A DNA stretch of 64,000 nucleotides. It comes from Affinundibacterium seohonense (GTDB lineage Bacteria; Pseudomonadota; Gammaproteobacteria; Burkholderiales; Burkholderiaceae_D). Below, piece after piece: positions 9,701 to 17,631 of this stretch. A program made the translations under genes and the position numbers. Every line of letters starts with the position of its first letter. The stretch's first letter is position 1. The notes beneath the pieces are model-generated. The model was not told where the DNA came from and did no database searches. It saw nothing but the letters and a program-made list of their open reading frames with translations. The stretch spans positions 186,001-250,000 of the forward strand of contig NZ_JACOFW010000004.1 of NCBI RefSeq assembly GCF_014284305.1. Direction: 5' to 3'.

Positions 9701-10114
9701 TCATTTGAGGACCTTACATTCGCTGTCAATGAACAGCACTGCAGAATGGTGATGCCCAGTGGAGGCATGCATAAAGCTACCAGTACATATGACGGTTTTG
9801 TTCAATTGAGCCCTCAAAGTCTGATAGGCTTTTTTGGCTTCGCCCGCGAAAATCAATTGCATGGTTTTTATTTTTTGTTCCGCTGGTTCCAATTCATTTT
9901 GTCCAGCTAATAAACATAAATTGCTGGGCGTGGTGATAAAGAAGTAGCTCGCCGGACGATCGCCGTTCTTGATACTTTCATAGTTAGGTTGCTCTGGGAA
10001 AGTCATTCGCGAGAGTTTGCCTTGGATGGTGACACGTTCCGAATACTTTACACAATCCTCTGCATAAGCAAAGGTGGAGGACAATAAGGACAGTAAAACG
10101 AGTAAAGGCTTCAT
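9701..10114 (-). CDS. Secreted DUF4431-like protein
   Basis: 137 residues. A signal peptide (MKPLLVLLSLLSSTFAYA) is followed by a small domain with CVKYSERVTIQGKLSRMTF, then PNYESIKNGDRP, a phrase I associate with DUF4431. Three cysteines remain in the mature part besides the first one (LCLLAGQ, VICTGSF, SECKVLK), so two disulfides are possible. The start codon overlaps the stop of the upstream membrane protein gene by 4 bases (ATGA), which indicates coupled translation. Function unknown. Confidence 0.65.
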   Translation of the reverse strand: MKPLLVLLSLLSSTFAYAEDCVKYSERVTIQGKLSRMTFPEQPNYESIKNGDRPASYFFITTPSNLCLLAGQNELEPAEQKIKTMQLIFAGEAKKAYQTLRAQLNKTVICTGSFMHASTGHHHSAVLFIDSECKVLK

Positions 10115-10692
10115 AGCTGATTTTTCTTAGATGAAATTAAAGATGTGTTATTGACCGCATGACGGACCGTTGAGAACATATACCCAGCAAAGCCGATTTC
10201 AATGAGGCCGCCGATCGCTGCTGCCATCGTCGGTGCCAGTTGTGCGAAAAAGCACGCTAAGCCAGCAGCCACCAAGCTCGCTCCCATGATCCAAAAAACC
10301 GGTTTGCCATAGACACTGGCAAAGATAAAATACCGACATCCGATGGTCAGCATCATTGCTGGAAAAAATAGGTAGGGGCGCAATAGGAAAAGTCCATACG
10401 CCATCGCACAGCATGCGATCAGCCAGAAAGTCGATGCCATCGCCAATGGGTTTAAGGCGTTGCTTTTGCTGGTTACTGCCGGACGTCCGAGCCACTTAGT
10501 CAGCATCGCACTAATCGGATAAATCAGAGCGCCGCCGATCAGTAAAGCCCATACACCTTGCGCTACACTGAGCTGATAGCACACCAGCGTGGCAGTCATC
10601 CAAACCAGACCAGAGACCAGGACTCCTGGCGCGCCATCGTAGTGGGCGTGACGCATTTCTTGTTGATGTGCTTCGGTGGGGCTTAGGTTCAT
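10111..10692 (-). CDS. Integral membrane protein of unknown function
   Basis: About 193 residues from the ATG of MNLSPTEAHQQEMRHAHYDG; a longer form starting 19 codons upstream is possible. Six hydrophobic segments can be counted, beginning with APGVLVSGLVWMTATLVCY and including two that pack into a hairpin around GRPAV. A short polar tail ends the protein. The pattern 'HA.Y.GAPGVLVSGLVW' is familiar from uncharacterised proteins sometimes classed as DUF7010, but I am not certain. It is the first gene of a two-gene unit with the DUF4431-like protein (4-base overlap). Confidence 0.55.
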   Translation of the reverse strand: MNLSPTEAHQQEMRHAHYDGAPGVLVSGLVWMTATLVCYQLSVAQGVWALLIGGALIYPISAMLTKWLGRPAVTSKSNALNPLAMASTFWLIACCAMAYGLFLLRPYLFFPAMMLTIGCRYFIFASVYGKPVFWIMGASLVAAGLACFFAQLAPTMAAAIGGLIEIGFAGYMFSTVRHAVNNTSLISSKKNQL

Positions 10693-10804
10693 TGGGGTAT
10701 CTTTTTGGGTTTTTGTTAGATTGGTGCGATTCATCTTACGAAATCGCACGATTGATGTTCGAAAAAAGTGTTTGGCTTGATGAGTGATATCTCGTTTTCA
10801 CTGC

Positions 10805-11557
10805 TTACTCTTCGTTGTATTTCTTCAAAAGCTTAAGAAACGTCTTGTCCTTTTTCATATCGTCCAAGGTGGTGTTCCATTGCGCGACAATCACAGGATC
10901 TGTGCTTTTTGAAACGGCGATGTATAAAGGCGTTTTGAATAAGTCGTAAGCGAGTTTGACGTCGGTAGCTTTGTAGCCAGCTAAACTCGCCGTGATGGGT
11001 ACGCCTTTTTTGGCGTCTGCGTAGGCGGCGATTCTGCCTATCATTAGTTTTTTGAAGCTAGAAGCCACCGATCCAGCACGGTCTAGATTGGTGAAACCTA
11101 GCTTGGTGAGCGTCTGATCACGGATGTCGTCCCGATACACGCCGATCAGGCCAATTTTTTTGGCGTCTTCTAGCTTGTGAATTTGTATCTTGGAATCGGC
11201 TCTGACGTAAAGACCATATTCGATCGATAGGATAGGCCCTATCCATTGATAGAGGTGTTCTCGATCTGGTGTGCGTGCCATCGTAAATAGGAAACTATTT
11301 GGCACTGTGTTTAATTTGTCGATGCCGCGTGACCACGGGACGACTTGGATGCGATCGGTGTTGCCGATACGTCGCTGAATTTCCTGTACGACTTCGACGG
11401 TCAATCCCGTTAATTTTTTGTTGTCGTCATAAAATTGCAGAGGCTTATCGTCTTCACAGTAAAGAGATAAGACCGGCTGCGTTTTATCTTGTGCAAATGT
11501 CTGTGTAGACAAACACAGTAAGCTGGCCGTTATCAGGAGATGTTTGAGTAAGACCAT
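10805..11557 (-). CDS. Periplasmic solute-binding protein, family 3 type (orphan)
   Basis: 250 residues with a signal peptide (LLITASLLCLSTQTFA) and the two-lobed family-3 pattern: VLSLYCEDDKPLQFYD at lobe 1, then IQVVPWSRGIDKLN, FTMARTPDREHLYQWIGP, and the lobe-2 region KIGLIGVYRDDIRDQ. Members bind amino acids or related small molecules in ABC uptake or act as sensory domains. No permease or ATPase gene lies beside it. It resembles the protein at 23774-24535 closely enough (VPWxR, T(M/I)ARxPxRE, W(I/V)GPI) to be a paralogue. Confidence 0.8.
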   Translation of the reverse strand: MVLLKHLLITASLLCLSTQTFAQDKTQPVLSLYCEDDKPLQFYDDNKKLTGLTVEVVQEIQRRIGNTDRIQVVPWSRGIDKLNTVPNSFLFTMARTPDREHLYQWIGPILSIEYGLYVRADSKIQIHKLEDAKKIGLIGVYRDDIRDQTLTKLGFTNLDRAGSVASSFKKLMIGRIAAYADAKKGVPITASLAGYKATDVKLAYDLFKTPLYIAVSKSTDPVIVAQWNTTLDDMKKDKTFLKLLKKYNEE

Positions 11558-11676
11558 GGCTGCGTATTTACCCGGTTTCTTGAATGAGAAGCGAGATAGC
11601 TTAGAGATTTTGCTTTTTATCGTTTCTTTCTGCTATGAACTATAACGAAACTTGTCCCTATAGGCAAACTTTACAC

Positions 11677-13128
11677 TCAATACACATCTCGCCGATAGCG
11701 GCCATCCTCACGCATCTTTTCTAACACGGCATCTCCCAATAACTCCCGCAGAGCAAGATCAACGCCGCCCGCCATGCCTTCTAAGCTGCCGCAGACGTAA
11801 ATGGCAGCACCTTGCTTGACCCAGTTACATAGCTCGGGGGCTTGTTCGCGTAACTGATCTTGGACGTACACGCGTTGTGTTTGATCGCGTGAGAAGGCGA
11901 GGTTAAGTTTGGCCAAGACGCCTGTGCTTTGCCATTGTTCGATGTCTGTTTGGCAGAAATAGTCGTGAGCGCGATGACGTTCACCGAAGAGTAGCCAGTT
12001 TTGCTGTTGGCCATGTTGCTCTCGATGTTTTAGCAGCGCGCGCAGGCCAGCGATGCCGGTGCCGTTGCCGATCAAGATCAGCGGGCAATTATTGCTGGGC
12101 GGATGAAAGCTGCGATTGCTGCGTAGGCGCATTTCTATATTGCTGCCGAGTTCGGCAAAGTGCGTGAGCCAGCCTGAACCTAACCCTAGGCTGCCATCGG
12201 CCTGCTGCGCTTGTCTGACGATGAGTTCGACCGCGCCGTCTTGTGGGATGGAGGCAATCGAATATTCTCTGTGCGGCAGTGTGCTGTCGATGCCAGGGCG
12301 TCGTGGCAAAATTTCGGCGATGTCACCGGCTTGCCAATCGCTCTTTTGTGGCGGGCTTAAACGTAGTTGATAAACGGGATTGCCTTGGCTGCCGGGATTG
12401 AGTAATCGGCGCTCGGTCAGAGTCCAGGTTTCGTACTGCGCTTGATGCCAATCGGCGAGATCGGTGTGACCACTGAGTACACCTAAATGATGTTGCCAAT
12501 GACGTAGTGCGCCATCGTCACCATTATCAACCTCGACCGTATCGAACAATCTTTGTGCGCCTTGTTGGTGCAGCCAGTGATCGAGTTGATGTCCAAAGGC
12601 GCAGAAGGCTTGGTAGTTGCGATCTCCGAGTGCCAAGATCGCATAGCGGCAATGTGAGAGTGAGAGCGATTGACTGAGAATGTGACGGCTAAATTTGACG
12701 GCACTATCGGGCGCATCACCTTCGCCTGTGGTGCTGGCGATGAAGAGAATTTTGTGTGCTTGTTGTAGTTGCTGTGCATCGATCTGACTGATGTCGGATA
12801 GATGCGCTTGCATGCCACCTTGTTGCAAGCTGGCTTGGGTTTGCTGGGCGAGTTGTTCGGCATAGCCAGTTTGACTGGCGTAGATAATCAGGATGTCGTC
12901 AGCTTTAAGGGCTTGTTTGGTTCCGAGTGTTTGACGATGGGTTTTGTGTCCTTGTTGTATCCAGAGATAGAATAGGCTGTAGCTGATTAAGAGGCTGATT
13001 ACCGTGCTCATACGGGCTAGTTGTGTGCTCAGATATTGTTCTAGCGGCGCGAACAAACAGAGGACGCTGATGGCGATAGCGATCAGCAGACCGAGCGTAA
13101 ATAGTGGCGATTTATGTTGTGACGGCAT
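11677..13128 (-). CDS. Membrane-anchored NADPH-flavodoxin-type reductase (sulfite reductase alpha-like)
   Basis: 483 residues. Two N-terminal membrane helices (LFTLGLLIAIAISVLCLFA and VISLLISYSLFYLWI) are followed by a flavodoxin domain (LIIYASQTGYAEQLA, STTGEGDAPDS, ALGDRNYQAFCAFG) that binds FMN. The FAD domain shows REYSIASIP and the NADPH domain LILIGNGTGIAGLRALL and YVCGSLEGMAGGV. Despite the usual label this is not assimilatory sulfite reductase. The membrane anchor and the position after apbE, DUF4198, DUF2271 and PepSY genes suggest that it passes electrons from cytoplasmic NADPH to a membrane or periplasmic flavin chain for iron reduction. It is last in a five-gene leftward run; 45 bases separate it from apbE. 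Confidence 0.88.
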   Translation of the reverse strand: MPSQHKSPLFTLGLLIAIAISVLCLFAPLEQYLSTQLARMSTVISLLISYSLFYLWIQQGHKTHRQTLGTKQALKADDILIIYASQTGYAEQLAQQTQASLQQGGMQAHLSDISQIDAQQLQQAHKILFIASTTGEGDAPDSAVKFSRHILSQSLSLSHCRYAILALGDRNYQAFCAFGHQLDHWLHQQGAQRLFDTVEVDNGDDGALRHWQHHLGVLSGHTDLADWHQAQYETWTLTERRLLNPGSQGNPVYQLRLSPPQKSDWQAGDIAEILPRRPGIDSTLPHREYSIASIPQDGAVELIVRQAQQADGSLGLGSGWLTHFAELGSNIEMRLRSNRSFHPPSNNCPLILIGNGTGIAGLRALLKHREQHGQQQNWLLFGERHRAHDYFCQTDIEQWQSTGVLAKLNLAFSRDQTQRVYVQDQLREQAPELCNWVKQGAAIYVCGSLEGMAGGVDLALRELLGDAVLEKMREDGRYRRDVY

Positions 13129-13173
13129 GGTGAGTAATTCGGCGTATTTTTCTAATATCTTTTATCTGGTATT

Positions 13174-14217
13174 TCAACAGTCATCATCCATCATGGCCAA
13201 GAATGCTGGACTCATGTGGGTACGAAATCCATGTTCTTCGCGCACGACAAAGCGTGCCGCGGCATGCAGTTGTTTGGCGTATTGCATGCCCGCGTCTAAA
13301 CCCATGACGGTCATCGCCGTCGCCAGCGCATCGGCGATCATGCATTCTGCATGGAGTACCGTGACCGCCGCGACACCGTGTTCTACCGGATAACCCGTGC
13401 GTGGATCGATGGTGTGAGAATAGCGCTTACCTTCATACATGAAGTAGCGATTGGTATCGCCGGATGTGGCGATCGACAAACCATGTAAGGCGACCACATG
13501 GCTGGGTTCTTGCTCTTGTTGAGTGACATCTTCTAATGTTACCCACCAAGGTTGCCCGTCGGGTTTGCACCCGAGGCCGCGTAATTCGCCACCGACTTCG
13601 ACTAAGTAACTAGTAATATCCATTTGTTGCAAATAGCGGGCGACTTGATCGACACCAAGACCCTTGGCAGTCGAGCACAGATCCAGTTGAATGTGTCCGG
13701 TTTGACGCACACTGTGCTTGTCTTTGTTGACTTGAATCTGTTGCCAGTTACCGCTTTGTAAAGCGTCCTGAATGGCGATCACATCAGGTGTTGCATTGAT
13801 CTTGCCTGCTGGGCCGAAGCCCCACAAATTCGCCAGTTGCCCGATGTTGGGATCGTACGCGCCACCAGTTTGCTCAGCGACAAACAAACTATGTTGTAAG
13901 ACTTTGAAAAACTCGCTTGGTAAGACATGCCAGCTATTGGCTGGTGCGAGATTAAAGCGCGTGATATCGGAATCGACTTCCCATGGACTCATTTGCGCAA
14001 CAACTTGATCGAGCTCTGCTTGAATGCCCGCCTGTAACTTATGCGCATCGATGGAAGCATCGGCATAGCACTGTACCTGCCAAGTTGTGCCCATGGTGAA
14101 TCCGCGCAGATCATGTAACTGCGCTTGGGCATTTGGCTGATTTGGTCGCTGCATCGTTAGCGGTAATAAGACCTGACGTTGTCTGGTTTGCGATGCGCTC
14201 GGTTGCGGCATAGTCAC
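13174..14217 (-). CDS. apbE: FAD:protein FMN transferase (ApbE)
   Basis: 347 residues. ApbE enzymes cleave FAD and attach FMN to a Ser/Thr of a target protein. Family landmarks are RGFTMGTTWQVQCYA near the start, LCSTAKGLGVDQVARYL, YLVEVGGELRGLG, HGLSIATSGDTNRYF with SHTIDPRTGYPV, and the metal-site region CMIADALATAMTVMG. The likely substrate is in the same gene run: the DUF2271 protein carries a DGVSSAT attachment motif. Unusually, I see no signal peptide or lipobox ahead of the domain; the first 40 residues are polar. An internal ATG (14154) would not add one. Either it acts in the cytoplasm or its export signal is atypical. Confidence 0.93.
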   Translation of the reverse strand: MTMPQPSASQTRQRQVLLPLTMQRPNQPNAQAQLHDLRGFTMGTTWQVQCYADASIDAHKLQAGIQAELDQVVAQMSPWEVDSDITRFNLAPANSWHVLPSEFFKVLQHSLFVAEQTGGAYDPNIGQLANLWGFGPAGKINATPDVIAIQDALQSGNWQQIQVNKDKHSVRQTGHIQLDLCSTAKGLGVDQVARYLQQMDITSYLVEVGGELRGLGCKPDGQPWWVTLEDVTQQEQEPSHVVALHGLSIATSGDTNRYFMYEGKRYSHTIDPRTGYPVEHGVAAVTVLHAECMIADALATAMTVMGLDAGMQYAKQLHAAARFVVREEHGFRTHMSPAFLAMMDDDC

Positions 14218-14325
14218 GATGTTCGGTAAGGAGGATTCAGAGACAAGATGAAGGGAGAAAGTTGTTTGCGTGCCAGTACACTTGGGGGGGGAATACCGAC
14301 ACGCGACTCTTGGGAGAGTATGAAA

Positions 14326-15159
14326 TTAGTCTGGCATAACCTCTAAAGTAGCGACATAGCTTGCGCGACGTTCTTTGACGCCTGGAATACTAGATTTGGT
14401 ATCGCCAAAAGTCGCTTGCATCCAATACAAACCTGCGCCTTGCCATTTGATGCTTACTTTGCCTTCATTATCAGCAGTCAGTAATTGCTCATCGAGTTTT
14501 TGACGGTAACGAATGCCACCTGCGATGACAGTCACTTTCACACCCGCCGCTGGCTTGCCATCGATTAAAAATTGGAATTTTGCTTCGTCACCATTCACCA
14601 AATCATTTGGATGCGTGATTGGATTTAATTCCAAACCCTTACCCGTTGGCTTTAATGCCGTATTGTTTGGTTTGCCGTTGGTCACAAAAGTTTCCACGCG
14701 CCCTTGATTGTGGCTTACTTGCAGATCCTCGGCATTCGCTGGTACTTCTTTTGCGAAGGCTTCTGCGGAACCGCGCCAACGTTTTGGTGCGCCATTTTCT
14801 TTGTAGCTCGCATTGATGCCATCATTCACGACACTGATTTTGTACGTGCCTGGCAATTCTGCGCGAATATCAAAGTTGCTACGCAATTTTCCGCTGCTTT
14901 GATTTTCCGCTTTGATGTTAGAACCGTCAGCTGCAGTGATGACCAAGTTATTGAGATTCATGGCAACGTGATCAAAGAAGAACACATCCGTCGCCGCCGC
15001 TGCATCAAAGCTCACCCACGGTGCTTTGCCGTTCACGACAGTGGAAGTTGGAACGATAAATTGACGATGCGCCAATGCATCTAATGGCGCCAGTAGGGGC
15101 ATGCAAGCAACTAAGGCGAGGCACAAACTTTGACGAGTTTTCGTTGTGAAGAGTTTCAT
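14326..15159 (-). CDS. Periplasmic DUF4198-domain protein
   Basis: 277 residues with a signal peptide ending about LAPLDALA, directly followed by a mature start HRQFIVPTSTVVNG. The leading His after cleavage and the HRQF motif are typical of DUF4198, a family often found with TonB-dependent metal uptake genes and with ApbE-type flavinylation genes. The C-terminal half has a beta-sandwich look with GKPAAGVKVTVIAGG and LEVMPD at the end. It lies 42 bases downstream of the DUF2271 gene, in the same leftward run. A role in binding metal or stabilising the periplasmic flavoprotein is inferred only. Confidence 0.82.
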   Translation of the reverse strand: MKLFTTKTRQSLCLALVACMPLLAPLDALAHRQFIVPTSTVVNGKAPWVSFDAAAATDVFFFDHVAMNLNNLVITAADGSNIKAENQSSGKLRSNFDIRAELPGTYKISVVNDGINASYKENGAPKRWRGSAEAFAKEVPANAEDLQVSHNQGRVETFVTNGKPNNTALKPTGKGLELNPITHPNDLVNGDEAKFQFLIDGKPAAGVKVTVIAGGIRYRQKLDEQLLTADNEGKVSIKWQGAGLYWMQATFGDTKSSIPGVKERRASYVATLEVMPD

Positions 15160-15201
15160 GGAAAAAATCCTTGATTAAATGATTGTCTTAGTTGAATACG
15201 A

Positions 15202-15714
15202 TTATGGTTTAACTTGTACCGAAATCTTGCCTAACTCATGATCGCCTTGCGCTGAAGCCAACTTGCCGTCTTTGCCGCCCCACGTGAATGGAACTTTGAC
15301 CACTTCACGTCCGCCACCTTCGCGCGCTGCTTCGACTAACAAGTTGTATTCACCTGCTGGCAGTTTAGCCAATGCCGTTTTGTCGCTCGCAAAATTGAGT
15401 GTATGTTCACCTACAATCCGTGTCGCACTACTAACGCCATCTATTGGCATCGAGACATCGCGACCACTGCGGCGCCACCATTGACGCATATCTTTTAACC
15501 ATTTTGCGCCTTCGTTATCACGCTTTTTCAGGTCGTACCAAACAGATAGATTCGCCGCAAAGCTTTGGTCTGGACGTTCAACCCAGATCGCGACATAAGG
15601 GCGGTGATATTCTGCGACGTTGAGTTTAGGAACTTCAACTTTCACAACTAACTCCGCTGCCATCGCCGATGTGCCGAGTAAAGTGCTGATAGCGAAGGGA
15701 AGTATTTTTTGCAT
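15202..15714 (-). CDS. Periplasmic DUF2271 protein with FMN-attachment motif
   Basis: 170 residues from the ATG of MQKILPFAIS, chosen because GAGGT lies at ideal spacing upstream and a signal peptide (ends TSAMA) follows at once; the longer frame adds 30 unrelated residues. The mature protein has AIWVERPDQSFAANLSVWY, WLKDMRQWWRRSGRD, then DGVSSATRI, and closes with VKVPFTWGG. The seven residues DGVSSAT match the D-x-x-[ST]-[SG]-A-[TS] site at which ApbE attaches FMN through a phosphodiester bond; the acceptor would be Thr98 (codon 15421-15423). A redox role next to apbE, PepSY and a flavodoxin reductase is a well-supported inference. Confidence 0.88.
   Translation of the reverse strand: MQKILPFAISTLLGTSAMAAELVVKVEVPKLNVAEYHRPYVAIWVERPDQSFAANLSVWYDLKKRDNEGAKWLKDMRQWWRRSGRDVSMPIDGVSSATRIVGEHTLNFASDKTALAKLPAGEYNLLVEAAREGGGREVVKVPFTWGGKDGKLASAQGDHELGKISVQVKP
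15421..15441 (-). other. Predicted ApbE flavinylation site (DGVSSAT) in the DUF2271 protein
   Basis: Read on the minus strand these codons give D-G-V-S-S-A-T. Known covalent FMN sites of NqrC, RnfG and UrdA-like proteins follow a similar pattern ending in (S/G)AT, with FMN on the final Thr. apbE lies two genes downstream. Confidence 0.7.
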
Positions 15715-15959
15715 AAATTTACCTCGATAATAGTAGTTCTGATTATTTAAAAAATTTTGCAATTCATGATTGCGATACCTGAAGAATAAGGTGTTTCGAT
15801 TCATGCGCTGTCATGTATTTTTGAATCGATAAAACGGATGGATTACCGTCAAAAAAACAATCAAGCAATTAAAACAAATCGCTGGCGTGACGATCACTCA
15901 TCGGCTGGCAAATACAAATAAAAACCATCTAATCTTTTGAGCAAATTGAATCAATAAGC

Positions 15960-16595
15960 CTAATGAATAAACATAATGCTGAGGATCATCGGGACGACTA
16001 AGCCCGCAACCACGAGCGGCCAAGTTAGACGTCGATTACTCGCATGCATCTTGAGTAGAAATAAACCGGTGATACAAAAGATTAAACATGCTAAGGCAAA
16101 AATATCAATGAACCATGACCATGCTTTGCCGGTATTGCGGCCTTTGTGTAGGTCGTTTAAATAAGCGATCACACCACGTTCCGTTTTTTCATATTCAAGT
16201 GCGCCATCTTCCAAATTAACACGCAACCATGCATCGCCACCTGGACGTGGAAGAGCGACATAGATTTCCTCGGGCGACCACTCTGCTGCTTTGTTAGCTG
16301 CATCGATATGATGTTGTGTCTCCAGCCATTGCACCATGCTTGCGGGCAGACTGGTATCGACGTTCTTTTGGCTGCGTTGTGTTACTTCAGCATTGAGTTG
16401 CTGCAAAAGACTCGCTGGAACTTGACCAGTCTTTTGACTAGTTTTGGGGCTAGCTTCAATATCTGCAGCATGGTTTAAAGTAAAACCAGTTGCAGCGAAC
16501 AGGATCATCGCGATTAAACAAATCGCGGAGCTGATCCAATGCCAGTTATGTAAATGACGCAGCCAAAAAGCGCGTTGTTGTTGAGGAGTAGACAC
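15960..16595 (-). CDS. PepSY-associated transmembrane protein
   Basis: 211 residues. An N-terminal helix (HWISSAICLIAMILFAATGFTL), a periplasmic PepSY-like part containing EEIYVALPRPGGDAWLRVN and LEYEKTERGVIAYLNDLHKG, then two closing helices (FALACLIFCITGLFLLKM and WPLVVAGLVVPMILSIMFI). Conserved histidines near membrane ends (HNWHW, NHAAD, LHKG) could ligate heme or quinone-interacting groups, as in the related PiuB family. A Fur-box palindrome lies about 70 bases upstream of the start, and the DUF2271, DUF4198, apbE and reductase genes follow in the same direction, so this is probably the first gene of that operon. The gap to DUF2271 is 245 bases. Confidence 0.82.
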   Translation of the reverse strand: MSTPQQQRAFWLRHLHNWHWISSAICLIAMILFAATGFTLNHAADIEASPKTSQKTGQVPASLLQQLNAEVTQRSQKNVDTSLPASMVQWLETQHHIDAANKAAEWSPEEIYVALPRPGGDAWLRVNLEDGALEYEKTERGVIAYLNDLHKGRNTGKAWSWFIDIFALACLIFCITGLFLLKMHASNRRLTWPLVVAGLVVPMILSIMFIH

Positions 16596-16665
16596 GTTTT
16601 AGATACTAAGAAATCGTAATTTGCTAGTGACAGCAAGAAGTTAACTAACGAAGAAACCTTATTTT

Positions 16666-16686
16666 AATTGAGAATCATTCTCAATT
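16666..16686. promoter_or_regulatory. Fur-box palindrome upstream of the PepSY-led operon
   Basis: A perfect 21-base palindrome with arms AATTGAGAAT and ATTCTCAATT around a central C. It matches the Fur operator core GAGAATNATTCTC. It lies 71 bases upstream of the PepSY protein start and would overlap its promoter. Confidence 0.85.
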
Positions 16687-16769
16687 GGAAAAAAATTGTG
16701 CAATTGATTTGTATCGCATTGTTACCAAGCAGTGGAAGGCACTGACTAGATCAACGAAGACAACGGTGA

Positions 16770-17450
16770 TTAAGTCTCGGCCCACATGCGAATGAGATTA
16801 TGATACTGCGCAGTCAAGCCTAATACCTCTGTGCTATCACCGATTTGGCCACGCAAACTTTGTATATGTTGATCCATCTCAAACAGCATGTTGCGACGCG
16901 CATCGTCACGGATCAAGCTTTGCGTCCAGAAGAAGGAGCAAACGCGAACGCCACGTGTCACGGGTTTCACTTGGTGCAAGCTGGTTGATGGATACAAAAT
17001 CAAATCGCCAGCAGGCAATTTGACCTCGTGCGCGCCATAGGTATCAATGACTTCAAGTTCGCCACCATCATATTCATCGGGGTCGCATAAAAACAAAGTA
17101 GAAGACACGTCGGTGCGTAAAGTGTAGTCAGCATGAGGGACTTGACGAATCGAGCCATCGACATGCAAACCATAATGTTCGCCGCCTGCATAAGCATTAA
17201 ACAATGGCGGTACGATGCGTAGCGGCAGTGCGGCAGAATAAAAAATAGGGTTCTTCTTTAACGCTGCCAATATCATTTGCCCCAGCTTTATTGATATTTC
17301 GGCGTGTTCGGGTAATTGACGGTTCTGCTTGACCAAGGCGCCTTGTGCGCCAACCGTCTGTTTGCCGTCGACCCAGTTCGTTTCCTGTAACCGTTGGCGT
17401 AAATAATTCACTTCATCCAAAGTGAGAACGCCGGGGATGTGCAACATCAT
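16770..17450 (-). CDS. piuC: Fe(II)/2-oxoglutarate dioxygenase PiuC/YbiX (PKHD-type hydroxylase)
   Basis: 226 residues, the normal length. The iron site is H96 and D98 in [11 protein letters not shown] with H159 in [13 protein letters not shown]; the arginine soon after H159 would bind 2-oxoglutarate. The N-terminus [10 protein letters not shown] is typical of the family. PiuC/YbiX genes are regularly found beside Fiu-like siderophore receptors and are iron-repressed; here the receptor is divergent with Fur boxes in between. The true substrate is not established. A promoter candidate (TTTACT, 17-base spacer, TAGAAT) lies at 17551-17579, overlapped by a Fur box. Confidence 0.9.
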   Translation of the reverse strand: MMLHIPGVLTLDEVNYLRQRLQETNWVDGKQTVGAQGALVKQNRQLPEHAEISIKLGQMILAALKKNPIFYSAALPLRIVPPLFNAYAGGEHYGLHVDGSIRQVPHADYTLRTDVSSTLFLCDPDEYDGGELEVIDTYGAHEVKLPAGDLILYPSTSLHQVKPVTRGVRVCSFFWTQSLIRDDARRNMLFEMDQHIQSLRGQIGDSTEVLGLTAQYHNLIRMWAET

Positions 17451-17550
17451 AATGATTAATCCGTATAAATAAGTGATTTGCTGTTGCCAGCAATGCTTTC
17501 AACACTGTTCTGGTGAATGTATCGAGCGCTTGCTTTAGTCATTGATGAGC

Positions 17551-17579
17551 ATTCTAATCAATCTTTCTTGCAAAGTAAA
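17551..17579 (-). promoter_or_regulatory. Candidate piuC promoter
   Basis: Read on the minus strand: TTTACT (17574-17579), a 17-base spacer and TAGAAT (17551-17556). The -35 element is inside the adjacent Fur palindrome, consistent with repression by Fur-Fe. Confidence 0.5.
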
Positions 17580-17600
17580 TGGGAATCATTCTCATTTACT
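17574..17600. promoter_or_regulatory. Fur-box palindrome between piuC and the siderophore receptor gene
   Basis: A 27-base inverted repeat with one mismatch, outer arms AGTAAATG and CATTTACT, core GAATCATTC. It is nearly identical to the palindrome upstream of hemP (23524-23546), which supports a shared regulator. Confidence 0.85.
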
Positions 17601-17602
17601 TG

Positions 17603-17631
17603 TTGCAAATCAAAATGAGAACGATTATTAT
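17603..17631 (+). promoter_or_regulatory. Candidate promoter of the siderophore receptor gene with second Fur box
   Basis: TTGCAA (17603-17608), a 17-base spacer and TATTAT (17626-17631). The spacer and -10 contain ATGAGAACGATTATTAT, a second, less perfect Fur-type sequence. Transcription would start near 17638, leaving a leader of roughly 190 bases before the GTG start. Confidence 0.5.

Noticed and set aside
11677..13128. Assimilatory sulfite reductase alpha subunit (cysJ)
   Set aside because: It has two membrane helices, is shorter than CysJ and sits with iron-related genes, with no cysI nearby.
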